A stretch of DNA of 64,000 nt from positions 992,001 to 1,056,000 of the forward strand of contig NZ_JACBFS010000001.1 of assembly GCF_022138605.1 (NCBI RefSeq). The letters run 5' to 3'. Numbering within the stretch: the stretch's first letter is position 1; each line of letters opens with the position of its first letter. The notes beneath the pieces were generated by a model, which was given only the letters and a program-made list of their open reading frames with translations, was not told where the DNA came from and did no database searches. The position numbers and the translations under genes are program-made. The stretch comes from Xanthobacter sp. NM-25 (GTDB lineage: Bacteria; Pseudomonadota; Alphaproteobacteria; Rhizobiales; Xanthobacteraceae). This document shows, piece by piece, positions 1-9,166 of this stretch.

Positions 1-738
<738 letters not shown>

Positions 739-824
739 AAAATTCCGCCAGTCTTTCGGACTCATCCGCCGAACTGGCCAACACTTTCAATTTTAAACGA
801 TAGAAAAATCCCACTACAGTATAG

Positions 825-927
825 GCCTCACGCAATCGGCACGGCTTTTGCAAAAATCCCAACGGCTTTCGACTCCCCCGAAAGACCTCCTCCACGCCGC
901 AGGCCTTGGTCTGCGGCGTTCTTTTTT
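825..927 (+). ncRNA. Candidate small RNA with C-rich anti-Shine-Dalgarno loop
   Basis: Between the activator and the carboxylase promoter is a relatively AT-rich stretch that looks like an independent transcript. A hairpin with stem CTTTCG/CGAAAG (866-871 and 879-884) presents the loop ACTCCCC. It is followed by single-stranded ACCTCCTCCAC (885-895), complementary to ribosome binding sites, and then a textbook terminator. A possible -10 element (TACAGT or TATAGG, 815-826) lies upstream but the -35 is weak. Alphaproteobacteria carry many trans-acting sRNAs built this way. The alternative is that it is simply the 3' untranslated region of the activator mRNA. The start coordinate is a guess; the end is set by the terminator. 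Confidence 0.42.
895..927 (+). terminator. Rho-independent terminator
   Basis: Perfect 8-bp stem CGCCGCAG / CTGCGGCG (895-902 and 911-918) with an 8-base loop, followed by TTCTTTTTT. It ends transcription from the activator or from the putative sRNA and isolates the downstream sigma-54 promoter from read-through. Confidence 0.88.
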
Positions 928-1012
928 GCCTTCATACGTTTTGCATCGCAACACTCTCTCGCCTGCGTCGCAGCATGCCGACCGAAATCCGAACGTGTAT
1001 TCGCAAAGACGT

Positions 1013-1028
1013 CGCCTGAAATGAGGCG
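1013..1028. promoter_or_regulatory. Small inverted repeat upstream of the sigma-54 promoter
   Basis: CGCCT-GAAATG-AGGCG lies about 75 bases upstream of the -24 element, inside a wider pair ATTCGC (near 1000) / GCGAAT (near 1036). Sigma-54 activators bind palindromic sites 70-200 bases upstream of their promoter, so this is a candidate activator site. It is short and could be chance. Confidence 0.3.
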
Positions 1029-1098
1029 CCACAGAGCGAATCTTTTTCAGTCGATGCGGATTCCTTGAAAATATTCGTTTTGCGCTGGGCGCCGTCAC

Positions 1099-1114
1099 TT
1101 GGCACATCGCTTGC
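1099..1114 (+). promoter_or_regulatory. Sigma-54 (-24/-12) promoter of the ketone carboxylase operon
   Basis: TTGGCAC-N5-TTGC matches the RpoN consensus in both core elements with the correct spacing (GG of -24 at 1101-1102, GC of -12 at 1113-1114). Transcription would start near 1126, giving a leader of about 108 bases before the first gene. The partial gene upstream encodes a sigma-54 activator, which strongly supports the assignment. Confidence 0.9.
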
Positions 1115-1233
1115 GATCGTCCCCCTGCAATCCGTTTCACATGCTCCAGCCCGGCCGCGCGCCGACCGGGTGCCCGAAGGGGCGGGGCAGACATCCGGCG
1201 GGCATGGAAAAGAAAAGGGAGGACTGTTCTCGC

Positions 1234-3165
1234 ATGGCCCTGCAGATCAATATCGATAATGGCGGCACCCTCACCGACATCTGCATCATGGCGGATGACG
1301 CGGTGAAGAAGACCAAGGTGCTCACCACTCCCTATGATTTGAGCAAATGCTTCTTCGAGGGTCTCACCAAAGCCTCCGGCGTGCTCTATGGCGCCCCGGA
1401 TGTGAAGCGGCTGCTCGAGGAAGTGGACCTCATCCGCTATTCCACCACCCAGGGCACCAACGCCATCTGCGAGCGCAAGGGGCCGCGTCTCGGCCTCATC
1501 CTCGATGCCGCCGCCCATGATCTGCCGAGCCGGCTCGCCGCCCATGACGCGGACGTGTTCGAGGCCCTGGTGGGCGATCGCATCGTGTTCCTCGATGCCG
1601 CCGCCGTCACCGGCGAGAACGCCGACGTGGACGTGGTGAAGGCCATCAACGCGCTCACCGCCGCCGGCGCCAACCGCCTGGTGGTGAGCTTCGCCGGCGC
1701 CGATTTCCAGGCACTGGAGGATCGCTTCCGCCTCGTCGCCCTGCGCAAATATCCCCGCCACCTGCTGGGCGCGGTGCCGATCCTCTACGGCTCCGACATC
1801 ACCACCGATGCCGATGGCGAGCGCCGCACCTGGACCGCCCTCATCAACTCCTTCCTCCACCCGTCCATGGAGGCCTTTCTCTTCAACGCCGAAAACCGGC
1901 TGCGGGCCTATCGCACCAAGAATCCGCTGCTCATCTTCCGCAATGACGGGGACGCTTCCCGCGTTGCCAAGACCATCGCCATCAAGACCTACTCCTCCGG
2001 CCCCCGGGGCGGCATGGAAGGGGTGAAGGCCTTCTCCCGCCGCTACGGCTTCACCGACAGCGTCTCCATCGACGTGGGCGGCACCACCACCGACATCGGC
2101 CAGTACAAGGATGGCACGGTGGCCGAGGTGCGGCGCGGCCATGTGGAAGGCATCTCCGTCTCCTTCCCCCTGTGCGAGATCCTCAGCGCCGGCGCCGGCG
2201 GCTCCTCCATCTTCAAGGCGGTGGAAGGGCGCATCGTCATCGGCCCGGAGAGCGTGGGCGCGGTGCCGGGGCCGGCCTGCTTCGGCCGTGGCGGCCAGCA
2301 GGCGACCATCACCGACGCGAGCCTGCTCAGCGGCCTGTTCGATCCCACCTCCTATTTCGGTGGCGGCATGGGGCTCGATGTGGACCGCGCGGCGGCGGCG
2401 GTGACCGCCAACATCGCCACGCCGCTGGGCATCAGCCTCGACGAGGCGCTGATGCGCATGGAATTCGCCTATGAGGAGAAGATTGCGGCGGAGCTGCACC
2501 GCTTCACCCACATCAGCCCGGACACGGTCATGCTCGCCTTTGGCGGCGCCGGCCCGCTCAATGCCTGCGGGGTCGCCGACAAGGCCGGCATCCGCCGCGT
2601 CGCCATCCCGCAGATGGCCGCCGTGTTCTCCGCCTATGGCATCGGCGCCTGCGACATCTCCCAGCGCTACCAGGTGAGCCTTGCCGATCCGGCGGCGCTG
2701 GAGGAGACGCTGCGCACGCTGAAGGTGAAGGCCGCCCGCGACATGTTCGCGGAAGGCTGCGCCGAAGGCACCTACACGGTGGAGGCCCGCCTGGTCGCCG
2801 ATTTCGGTGAAGGCCGCACGGAAGCCTTGCCGCTGGGCGACCAGCCGGTGGTGCCCGCCGCCTTCGCGGCGGCGCGCAGCCTCGATCTCGAACTGAAGGC
2901 GGTGAAGGCGCTGCGCTCGGCGGCGGAAACCGCGGCCAGCTTTGCCCGCAAGGCCCCCGCTACCGCCCATGGCAAGCGCAACGTGCTGGTGCGCGAGCAA
3001 GGCCGCATGGACGTGCCGGTCTATCGCCTCGCGGACCTTGCCGCCGGCGACTTCGCCGCCGGCCCCGCCATCCTGGAAGAAGACTATTTCACCTGCCGCG
3101 TCCCCCAGGGCTGGCAGTTCGTCATCAGCGACGCAGGCGACATCCTGCTGAGCCGGGAGGATTGA
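1234..3165 (+). CDS. apcA: Ketone carboxylase, HyuA-like ATPase subunit alpha (acetophenone carboxylase ApcA type)
   Basis: 643 residues (about 70 kDa) of the hydantoinase A / oxoprolinase / acetone carboxylase family. ATP-binding motifs of the actin-like fold are visible: IDNGGTLTD (residues 7-15) and SIDVGGTTTDIG (starting near 278), followed by the family signature PGPACFGRGG near 346. The start is the ATG at 1234, preceded by AAGGGAGGA with good spacing; upstream in-frame starts have no ribosome site and would lie on or before the promoter. In acetophenone carboxylase, subunits of this type use ATP to phosphorylate bicarbonate and/or the ketone enolate, which are then joined to a beta-keto acid. 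It is the first gene of a five-gene set whose sizes (70, 15, 78, 84, 30 kDa) follow ApcABCDE. The substrate is not determined by the sequence. Confidence 0.85.
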   Translation: MALQINIDNGGTLTDICIMADDAVKKTKVLTTPYDLSKCFFEGLTKASGVLYGAPDVKRLLEEVDLIRYSTTQGTNAICERKGPRLGLILDAAAHDLPSRLAAHDADVFEALVGDRIVFLDAAAVTGENADVDVVKAINALTAAGANRLVVSFAGADFQALEDRFRLVALRKYPRHLLGAVPILYGSDITTDADGERRTWTALINSFLHPSMEAFLFNAENRLRAYRTKNPLLIFRNDGDASRVAKTIAIKTYSSGPRGGMEGVKAFSRRYGFTDSVSIDVGGTTTDIGQYKDGTVAEVRRGHVEGISVSFPLCEILSAGAGGSSIFKAVEGRIVIGPESVGAVPGPACFGRGGQQATITDASLLSGLFDPTSYFGGGMGLDVDRAAAAVTANIATPLGISLDEALMRMEFAYEEKIAAELHRFTHISPDTVMLAFGGAGPLNACGVADKAGIRRVAIPQMAAVFSAYGIGACDISQRYQVSLADPAALEETLRTLKVKAARDMFAEGCAEGTYTVEARLVADFGEGRTEALPLGDQPVVPAAFAAARSLDLELKAVKALRSAAETAASFARKAPATAHGKRNVLVREQGRMDVPVYRLADLAAGDFAAGPAILEEDYFTCRVPQGWQFVISDAGDILLSRED

Positions 3166-3170
3166 AAAAC

Positions 3171-3569
3171 ATGAAAATCGCCATGACCGAATATCTGCGC
3201 ATCGATACGCAGTCGGAAAAGTGGGAATGCCGGGTGTGCGACCATGAGATCGCCTCGGCCCGCGGGAACTACAAGGAAGGCCTCCTCGTCTATAATCGCG
3301 ACCCCACCGAGATCCACCCGCCCATCATCGATCCGCAGAAGTATCGCTTCACCTTCAGCCCGGATCCGGAATGGGTGCGCATCCTGGAATTCTGCTGCCC
3401 CCACTGCGGCACCCAGGTGGAGACCGAATACGCCATTCCCGGCCATCCGCCCCTGCACGACATGGACGTGGACCTCGACGCCCTGAAGGCCCAGTGGGCC
3501 GCCCGCGGTGAGGCGGCCGCGCCCTATGCCGGCCCGGCGGTGACCCGCGACGACGGCCACAGCCACTGA
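3171..3569 (+). CDS. apcB: Ketone carboxylase small zinc-ribbon subunit (ApcB / AcxC-like)
   Basis: 132 residues (15 kDa), matching the small subunit of acetone and acetophenone carboxylases. Two Cys pairs, C20-x2-C23 and C76-x2-C79 (with an extra C75), look like a zinc ribbon that would help hold the large subunits together. The ATG at 3171 is used because CGGGAGG lies 10 bases before it; a TTG at 3162 would overlap the alpha gene stop. The gene starts 5 bases after the alpha stop, so the two are translationally linked. A His/Asp-rich C-terminal tail (DDGHSH) is present. The presence of this subunit separates the cluster from plain hydantoinase or oxoprolinase operons, which lack it. Confidence 0.82.
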   Translation: MKIAMTEYLRIDTQSEKWECRVCDHEIASARGNYKEGLLVYNRDPTEIHPPIIDPQKYRFTFSPDPEWVRILEFCCPHCGTQVETEYAIPGHPPLHDMDVDLDALKAQWAARGEAAAPYAGPAVTRDDGHSH

Positions 3570-3575
3570 CGCCAA

Positions 3576-3617
3576 CCGCGCGGGTGCCGGGACACGCGCC
3601 CTTGAGCGCCCGCGCGG
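3576..3617 (+). other. Intercistronic inverted repeat between apcB and apcC
   Basis: Nine-base arms CCGCGCGGG (3576-3584) and CCCGCGCGG (3609-3617) enclose a 24-base loop. There is no U-tract, so it is not a terminator. It may be an RNA processing or stability element in the polycistronic message. Confidence 0.45.
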
Positions 3618-3682
3618 CCCGCAGCACCGACAACGGCGCCCGAGACACCAACGCCCGGCGCCACACGCCTCAGGGAGGACAC

Positions 3683-5839
3683 ATGAAACGCGTTTCCGTG
3701 GACATCGGCGGCACCTTCACCGACTGCTTCGTGGTTTGGGACAAGCAATATATCGAGGCCAAGGCCCTCACCACCCACCACAACCTCGCCATGGGCTTCA
3801 ACGAGGCGCTGGGCAAGGCCTGCGGCGTGCTGGGCCTCGAGCTGGAAGAGATCCTCGGCGCGGTGGACAGCGTGCGCTACGCCACCACGCTGGGCACCAA
3901 CGCCCTCATCGAACACAAGGGCCCCAAGATCGGCATGCTGGTGACCGCCGGCTATGAGGCCACGGTGCCGCTCAGCCGCGCCCGCGGCTATGGCGAGGGG
4001 CTGGACAATCTCGGCCAGCAGGACATGCCCAACGCCCAGCGGCCCGACCCGCTGGTGGAAGCCCACATGATCCGCGGCATCCGCGAGCGGGTGGATTTCC
4101 AGGGCAAGCTTGTCATGCCGCTGGACGAAGAGGACGTGCGCACCCAGATCCGCGAGCTGGTGAACCGCGGCGCGCAGATCATCGTGGTGGCGCTGGTGAA
4201 TGCGGTGGTGAACCCGGCCCACGAGCAGCGCATCGAGGAGATCCTGCTGGAGGAATATCCCTCGCACCTGCTCGGCGCCATTCCGGTCATCCTCTCCCAC
4301 CAGGTGGCGGGGCGCAAAGGCGAATATGTGCGGGCGACCTCGGCCATCGTCGACGGCTACCTGCACTCCACCATGTATCACGCCCTCTCGGCGCTGGAGC
4401 AGAACCTGCGGGCCCATCGTTACGAGAAGCCCATGCTGGTGATCCACAATTCCGGCGGCATGGCGCAGCTCAATTCCACCGATGCGCTGCAGACCATCCA
4501 TTCCGGCCCGGTCTCCGGCATCGGCGCCTCCGAGCATCTCGCCATGCTCACCGGCCTCGGCAATGTGGTGGCCACCGACATGGGCGGCACCAGCTACGAC
4601 ATCGGCATCGTGGTGGAAGGCGGGGTGAAGCATTACGACTTCAACCCGGTCATCGACCGCTGGCTGGTCTCGGTGCCCATGGTGCATCTGGTGACGCTGG
4701 GCGCCGGCGGCGGCTCCATCGCCTCCTACGACCGCATGTACAAGACCGTGAAGTGCGGCCCGGAAAGCGCCGGCTCCGATCCGGGACCGGCCTGCTACGA
4801 CCGCGGCGGCATGCGGCCCACGGTGACCGACGCCGATCTGCTGCTCGGCTATCTCGATGCGGAAAATTATGCGGGCGGCTCCATCCCGCTCAACCCGCGC
4901 CGCGCCAAGGCGGCCATCGAGGATGCGCTGTGCGATGACCTCGACTGCTCGGTGATCGAAGCGGCCCTGCTGATCCGCGAGAAGGTGGACGACAACATGG
5001 CCAACGGGCTCTTCACCGAGCTGCGGGCCCGGGGCTACGACCCCAAGGACTTCACCATGCTCGCCTATGGCGGCAACGGCCCGCTGCACTGCTGCGGCAT
5101 CGCCCAGAACCTCAATATCGACCGCATCCTCGCCCCGCCGCTCTCCTCCGTCTTCTCGGCGGTGGGCGCGGGCAACATGCACCAGCTCCATATCCACGAG
5201 CAGTCGCTCTACATGGTGCTGTATGACAGCAACACCCGGGCCCTGTTCGACGACTATGACCGCTTTAACGCCATCGTCGCCGATCTGAAGGAGCGCGGCA
5301 CCCAGGACCTGCTGCGCCAGGGCGTGCCGCTGGCGGACATCCGCCACAACCTCGAACTGGACATGCGCTACGGCAACCAGCTGGTGCAGACCACGGCGGT
5401 GATCGGCAAGCACGAGGTGCATGGGGCGGGTGACGTGCTGGCCATCATCTCCCAGTTCTCGAACGACTACGGCAAGCGCTTCGGCGAGGGGTCGCAGGCG
5501 CCGGAAGCGGGCATCCGCATCAACACCATCCGCGTCGCCGCTTATGTGCACCACGAGACGGTGCAGTTCGACGACATCAAGCCGGTGCCGGAAGCGGAGC
5601 GCAAGGCACCGCCCGCCCCCGCCTCGGTCCGCGTGTGCCACTTCGTCGGCCAGGACGGGCCGGTGGAAACCCCGGTGTGGAGCCGCGCCGCCATCGCCCC
5701 CGGCGTCGCCATCGAGGGGCCGGCCATCGTCGCCTCGGAGGTGACCACCTTCCTGGTCAATCCGGGCTGGACCTTCGTCGCCGCCAAGCAGGGCGCCTCC
5801 TGGTTCCTGCGCGCCAAGACGCCGGACACCACCCACTGA
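3683..5839 (+). CDS. apcC: Ketone carboxylase, second HyuA-like ATPase subunit (ApcC type)
   Basis: 718 residues (about 78 kDa), a paralogue of the first gene of the operon, with the canonical phosphate motif VDIGGTFTD (residues 6-14) and the second motif TDMGGTSYDIG (from residue 298; D299 in the catalytic position). PGPACYDRGG follows. Both nucleotide motifs are intact, so this subunit should be an active ATPase. The ATG at 3683 has CAGGGAGGA 5 bases upstream. In acetone carboxylase one HyuA-like chain is present, whereas acetophenone carboxylase has two different ones; this gene is therefore the key argument for the acetophenone-carboxylase-like layout. A long antisense reading frame over this gene is a codon-bias shadow. 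Confidence 0.87.
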   Translation: MKRVSVDIGGTFTDCFVVWDKQYIEAKALTTHHNLAMGFNEALGKACGVLGLELEEILGAVDSVRYATTLGTNALIEHKGPKIGMLVTAGYEATVPLSRARGYGEGLDNLGQQDMPNAQRPDPLVEAHMIRGIRERVDFQGKLVMPLDEEDVRTQIRELVNRGAQIIVVALVNAVVNPAHEQRIEEILLEEYPSHLLGAIPVILSHQVAGRKGEYVRATSAIVDGYLHSTMYHALSALEQNLRAHRYEKPMLVIHNSGGMAQLNSTDALQTIHSGPVSGIGASEHLAMLTGLGNVVATDMGGTSYDIGIVVEGGVKHYDFNPVIDRWLVSVPMVHLVTLGAGGGSIASYDRMYKTVKCGPESAGSDPGPACYDRGGMRPTVTDADLLLGYLDAENYAGGSIPLNPRRAKAAIEDALCDDLDCSVIEAALLIREKVDDNMANGLFTELRARGYDPKDFTMLAYGGNGPLHCCGIAQNLNIDRILAPPLSSVFSAVGAGNMHQLHIHEQSLYMVLYDSNTRALFDDYDRFNAIVADLKERGTQDLLRQGVPLADIRHNLELDMRYGNQLVQTTAVIGKHEVHGAGDVLAIISQFSNDYGKRFGEGSQAPEAGIRINTIRVAAYVHHETVQFDDIKPVPEAERKAPPAPASVRVCHFVGQDGPVETPVWSRAAIAPGVAIEGPAIVASEVTTFLVNPGWTFVAAKQGASWFLRAKTPDTTH

Positions 5840-5844
5840 TGCCC

Positions 5845-5884
5845 TCCCCCCCGCCACGGCGGGGGGGACACGCGCCCTGGCGCG
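5845..5884 (+). other. Intercistronic stem-loops between apcC and apcD
   Basis: A 10-bp stem formed by CCCCCCCGC (46-54 of this block, 5846-5854) and GCGGGGGGG (5859-5867), closed by T5845/A5868, with loop CACG, starts 6 bases after the apcC stop. A second palindrome CGCGCC-CT-GGCGCG follows at 5871-5884. No T-run follows, so full termination is unlikely; a role in transcript processing or in setting subunit ratio is possible. Confidence 0.55.
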
Positions 5885-5917
5885 AGAAGCCACCAATATG
5901 GTCCGGGAGGACACCCC

Positions 5918-8194
5918 ATGAACGACATGAGCAATACCGGTCGCGGCAAGCTGCCCAGCAGCGAAGACGTGGCCCTCATTCAGAAGTTCCTGAACGACAC
6001 CACCTTGTTCCTCGGCCCCGATCCCGAGATCATGCAGAACCATGATCTCATGCCGCGCTCGGCGGATGAGGAAGCGGCCATCGCCACCTCCTGCGACGCC
6101 CACACCATCGCCAAGATCCGCGATCGCATCCAGTCGGGCTGTGACGAAGGCTATGAGATGGTGGAGCAGATGGGCGCCGCCCCCGGCGCCAAGTGGGGCG
6201 ATGTCATCACCGGCGTCTATTCGGCGTCCGGCGACCTGGCCATTGCGTCCGCCGGCGGCGTGCTGATCTTCTCCGCGCTCGTGCACCACCCCATCAAGTT
6301 CATCATCAAGAACTGGATGAACGATCCCACCGTCGGCGTGCGCGAGGGTGATGGCTTCATCCATAACGACAGCCGTTACGGCAACGTGCACAACACCGAC
6401 CAGTCCATGATCCTGCCCATCTTCCACGAGGGCCGGCTGGTGTGCTGGGTGGCCTCCACCGTGCACGAGGGCGAGAACGGCGCCATCGAGCCGGGCGGCA
6501 TGCCCTCCATGGCCGAGAGCCCCTCGGACGAAGGCCTCAAGATGAGCCCGTTCAAGGTGGTCGAAAACTACCAGATCAAGCGCGACATTCTCACCTTCCT
6601 GCAGAATTCGGTGCGTGAGCCGAAGCTGCAGTATGAAGACATGAAGGTGAAGCTGTTCGCCTGCCTGCGCATCAAGCAGCGGCTGGAAGAGACGCTGAAG
6701 ACCGATGGCGCCGACGCCCTCATCTCCACCCTGCGCCTGACCATGGAGAACGTGCGGGCCGAGGTGAAGCGCCGCATTTCCCAATGGCCGGACATGACGG
6801 TGCGCACCTACATCATCCAGGATTCGACCCTGCGCGAGAATTGCGTGGTCAAGATCAACTGCAAGCTCACCAAGACCGGTGACCGGCTGATCTTCGATTT
6901 CCGCGGTTCGGCGCCCGAATTCACCAATCGCGCCACCAACACCATCGTCGCCGGCCTCAAGGGCATGCTGGCCCAGGTGTTCCTGTGCTATGTGTGGCCG
7001 GACCTGCCGCGCGGCCAGGCGGCGTTCGCGCCCATCGAGGTCATCACCGACCCCCATTCCATCGTCAACTGCTCCTATGACGCGCCCAATTCTCAGTCGC
7101 TGATGTCCATCTTCACGGGCTTCACGGCGGGCCAGCACGCGGTGGCGAAGTTCCTCTACTCGTGCCCGGAGAAGTTCACGAAGGTGCATGCGCCCACCTT
7201 CAACATGATCAACACCTTCATCTGGGGCGGCGTCTCCCAGCATGGCGAGACGCTGGGCAATCTCTGCGCCGATTTGAACGGCATGGGCGCCGGCGCCACC
7301 ATCGATCGGGACGGCGAGCATGCGCTGGCGCCCATCTTCGCCACCATGGCCGACATCGGCGAGCAGGAGCTGAACGAAGAGGAAGTGCCCTTCTTGCAGC
7401 TCGTGTCCAAGAAGATGACGCGCGATGCCATCGCCCCCGGCAAGTATCGCGGCGGCCAGGGCTACACCATGATGGTGGCCACCAAGGACAGCGAGCAGTG
7501 GGGCTTCATGACCACCGCACAGGGCGCCAAGATCCCCCCGCTGCAGGGCCTGTTCGGCGGCTATGCCTGCGGCACCTATCCGCTCTCCAAGGTTCAGGGC
7601 GTGGACGTCTACGACGTGCTCATGAACACGCCGGAGAAGTTCAAGCACTCCATCGAGGAGATCATGAACGAGCAGCCGTTCGAGGGGGCGAGCTACACCA
7701 CCCACCACATGGGCATGGGCTTCGAGATCTCCAAGCGCGGTGAATTGTTCATGATTTCCCAGGGGGCCGGCGCCGGCTATGGCGACCTTCTGGAGCGCGA
7801 CCCCACGAGCGTCATCAAGGACATCGAGGACGGGCTGATGTCGCCGGAGGTGGCGGCGCGACTCTACAAGGTGGTGTTCGATCCCGTGACCCTCGCCATC
7901 GATGAGACCGCCACCGCCGAGGCCCGCGCCGCCGAGCGCAAGGCCCGCATCGCCCGCTCCACGCCTTATTCGGAGTTCGTGAAGAGCTGGAGCAAGCCGA
8001 CCCCGCCGTCCCACCTCCAGTATTTCGGCGCCTGGGGCGATGACGTGTCGGTGCTCTACATGGGTTCACCCGAGACAACGCGCGACGCCGCCACGCCCCG
8101 GCCCAATTACATGGCCCATCCCAAGGATGTGCGTATCGCCGAGCTGGAAGTGCGGCTGGCGGCGCTGGGCGGCATGGGAGGCGAGAAGCAATGA
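5918..8194 (+). CDS. apcD: Ketone carboxylase, HyuB-like catalytic subunit (ApcD type)
   Basis: 758 residues of the hydantoinase B / acetone carboxylase family. The N-terminal half contains the signature GFIHNDSRYGNVHNTDQ (residues 147-161) and STVHEGENG (180-188). The His and Asp residues here (H149, D151, H158, H183) correspond in position to the region that carries the metal site in acetone carboxylase; the exact ligands cannot be fixed without an alignment. This subunit is expected to join the activated ketone enolate with carbonic phosphate or CO2. The ATG at 5918 follows GGGAGGACACCCC. The stop overlaps the start of the next gene in ATGA, indicating coupled translation with the epsilon subunit. 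Confidence 0.87.
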   Translation: MNDMSNTGRGKLPSSEDVALIQKFLNDTTLFLGPDPEIMQNHDLMPRSADEEAAIATSCDAHTIAKIRDRIQSGCDEGYEMVEQMGAAPGAKWGDVITGVYSASGDLAIASAGGVLIFSALVHHPIKFIIKNWMNDPTVGVREGDGFIHNDSRYGNVHNTDQSMILPIFHEGRLVCWVASTVHEGENGAIEPGGMPSMAESPSDEGLKMSPFKVVENYQIKRDILTFLQNSVREPKLQYEDMKVKLFACLRIKQRLEETLKTDGADALISTLRLTMENVRAEVKRRISQWPDMTVRTYIIQDSTLRENCVVKINCKLTKTGDRLIFDFRGSAPEFTNRATNTIVAGLKGMLAQVFLCYVWPDLPRGQAAFAPIEVITDPHSIVNCSYDAPNSQSLMSIFTGFTAGQHAVAKFLYSCPEKFTKVHAPTFNMINTFIWGGVSQHGETLGNLCADLNGMGAGATIDRDGEHALAPIFATMADIGEQELNEEEVPFLQLVSKKMTRDAIAPGKYRGGQGYTMMVATKDSEQWGFMTTAQGAKIPPLQGLFGGYACGTYPLSKVQGVDVYDVLMNTPEKFKHSIEEIMNEQPFEGASYTTHHMGMGFEISKRGELFMISQGAGAGYGDLLERDPTSVIKDIEDGLMSPEVAARLYKVVFDPVTLAIDETATAEARAAERKARIARSTPYSEFVKSWSKPTPPSHLQYFGAWGDDVSVLYMGSPETTRDAATPRPNYMAHPKDVRIAELEVRLAALGGMGGEKQ

Positions 8195-9042
8195 GCCCCC
8201 GCCTCGCCGATGACCTGCCCCGGCCATCCGGTGTGCCCGGCATCCGCGTGTGGCTGAAGTCGTCGGGCTATGCCCGGCGGCTTCTGCTGGGCGCCGCCGG
8301 CGACCCCTGGGAAAGCGCCGCCGGCTATCTCGCCTTCTTCAACCAGGCCCACGGCCTGCTGCGCCCCGATGTGGGGGAGGTCGACGTGGGCGATCTCTAC
8401 CGCTCCTGGGCCACGCGCCACCCGGCGCTCACGGCGGAGATGGGATCGAAGAAGCGCGCCGCCTTTCCCCTGAAGCGTATGCTGGAGGAGGAGGGCCCGC
8501 GCAGGCTCCTGGCCGAGGTGGTGGAGGCGGTGGCCGCAAGCCTGCGCGGCCAGACGCCCCTGGTGCTGGCGGCGCCTGCCCCCCGCCGCTGGCTCACCGA
8601 GGCGGCGCAGATGGCCGGCCGCGACGGCATCGACGTGGACGCGGACATGGTGGAGGACGCCGCCATGTATATGGCCGACCTCATGCGCGCCGTCTCCGCT
8701 TTGCCCATCGGCGGCCTGCTGCTGGAAGAGGGCGCCGATACGCCCGCCGCCGACCACGCCGGCTATCGGCCACTGGTGAACGTGGCCCGCCACTACCGCT
8801 GGGGCCTCGCCCTGCGCGGCGGGGCGGGCGCCGCCACGGGGGATTTCGACACCCTCATCGCCCCGCGCCCGACCGACAGCGACGCCCACGGCGATCTCGC
8901 CCTCGGCCTCGACGTGAGCAACACGCTGTGGGACGGCGCGGAACTGGCGCCGCTGGCCGCGGGCCAGTTCTACTTCGCCGAGATCCCGGTGGGGGCGGAA
9001 CCGGAAGCCGTGCTGCACCATCTCGCGCGGCTGCGCGGCTGA
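8191..9042 (+). CDS. apcE: Acetophenone carboxylase epsilon-like protein (ApcE type)
   Basis: 283 residues (about 30 kDa), starting in a four-base ATGA overlap with apcD. No catalytic motif is recognisable to me; the protein is rich in Ala, Arg and Leu and appears soluble, with no signal peptide or membrane segment. By position and size it matches the fifth protein (epsilon, 34 kDa) of acetophenone carboxylase, which in Aromatoleum is needed with the core complex for activity. That match rests mainly on synteny, so the assignment is less sure than for the larger subunits. It has no counterpart in three-subunit acetone carboxylases, making it a useful marker for this enzyme class. Confidence 0.65.
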   Translation: MSPRLADDLPRPSGVPGIRVWLKSSGYARRLLLGAAGDPWESAAGYLAFFNQAHGLLRPDVGEVDVGDLYRSWATRHPALTAEMGSKKRAAFPLKRMLEEEGPRRLLAEVVEAVAASLRGQTPLVLAAPAPRRWLTEAAQMAGRDGIDVDADMVEDAAMYMADLMRAVSALPIGGLLLEEGADTPAADHAGYRPLVNVARHYRWGLALRGGAGAATGDFDTLIAPRPTDSDAHGDLALGLDVSNTLWDGAELAPLAAGQFYFAEIPVGAEPEAVLHHLARLRG

Positions 9043-9090
9043 GCTGCACCCTCGCCGAGACTGGAGCACGCGACCCTCCGGCCTCGGGCC

Positions 9091-9125
9091 GCCCCCTGCC
9101 GCCGTATTCCCGGGCGGGAGGGGGC
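9091..9125 (+). other. Intercistronic stem-loop between apcE and the outer-membrane protein gene
   Basis: A 13-position stem (9091-9103 with 9113-9125) has 12 paired positions and one G-G mismatch, with a 9-base loop. It is very stable but lacks a T-run. It could lower or protect expression of the downstream porin-like gene relative to the carboxylase genes. Confidence 0.55.
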
Positions 9126-9166
9126 TATCGGACAAAACTCAAAATCAAAAGAGTCCCGGAGGAAAC

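Noticed and set aside
814..3000. Minus-strand open frame crossing the sigma-54 promoter and apcA
   Set aside because: It would overlap the terminator, promoter and apcA; its sequence is the typical low-information shadow.
3524..8014. Very long open reading frame on the minus strand across apcC and apcD
   Set aside because: It is the antisense shadow of two strongly supported genes with GC-rich third positions; the translation is His/Gly/Val repeats without known domains and has no ribosome site.
1234..8194. Annotation as N-methylhydantoinase or 5-oxoprolinase operon
   Set aside because: The zinc-ribbon small subunit, the second HyuA-like chain, the epsilon-like protein and the sigma-54 activator context fit ketone carboxylases better.
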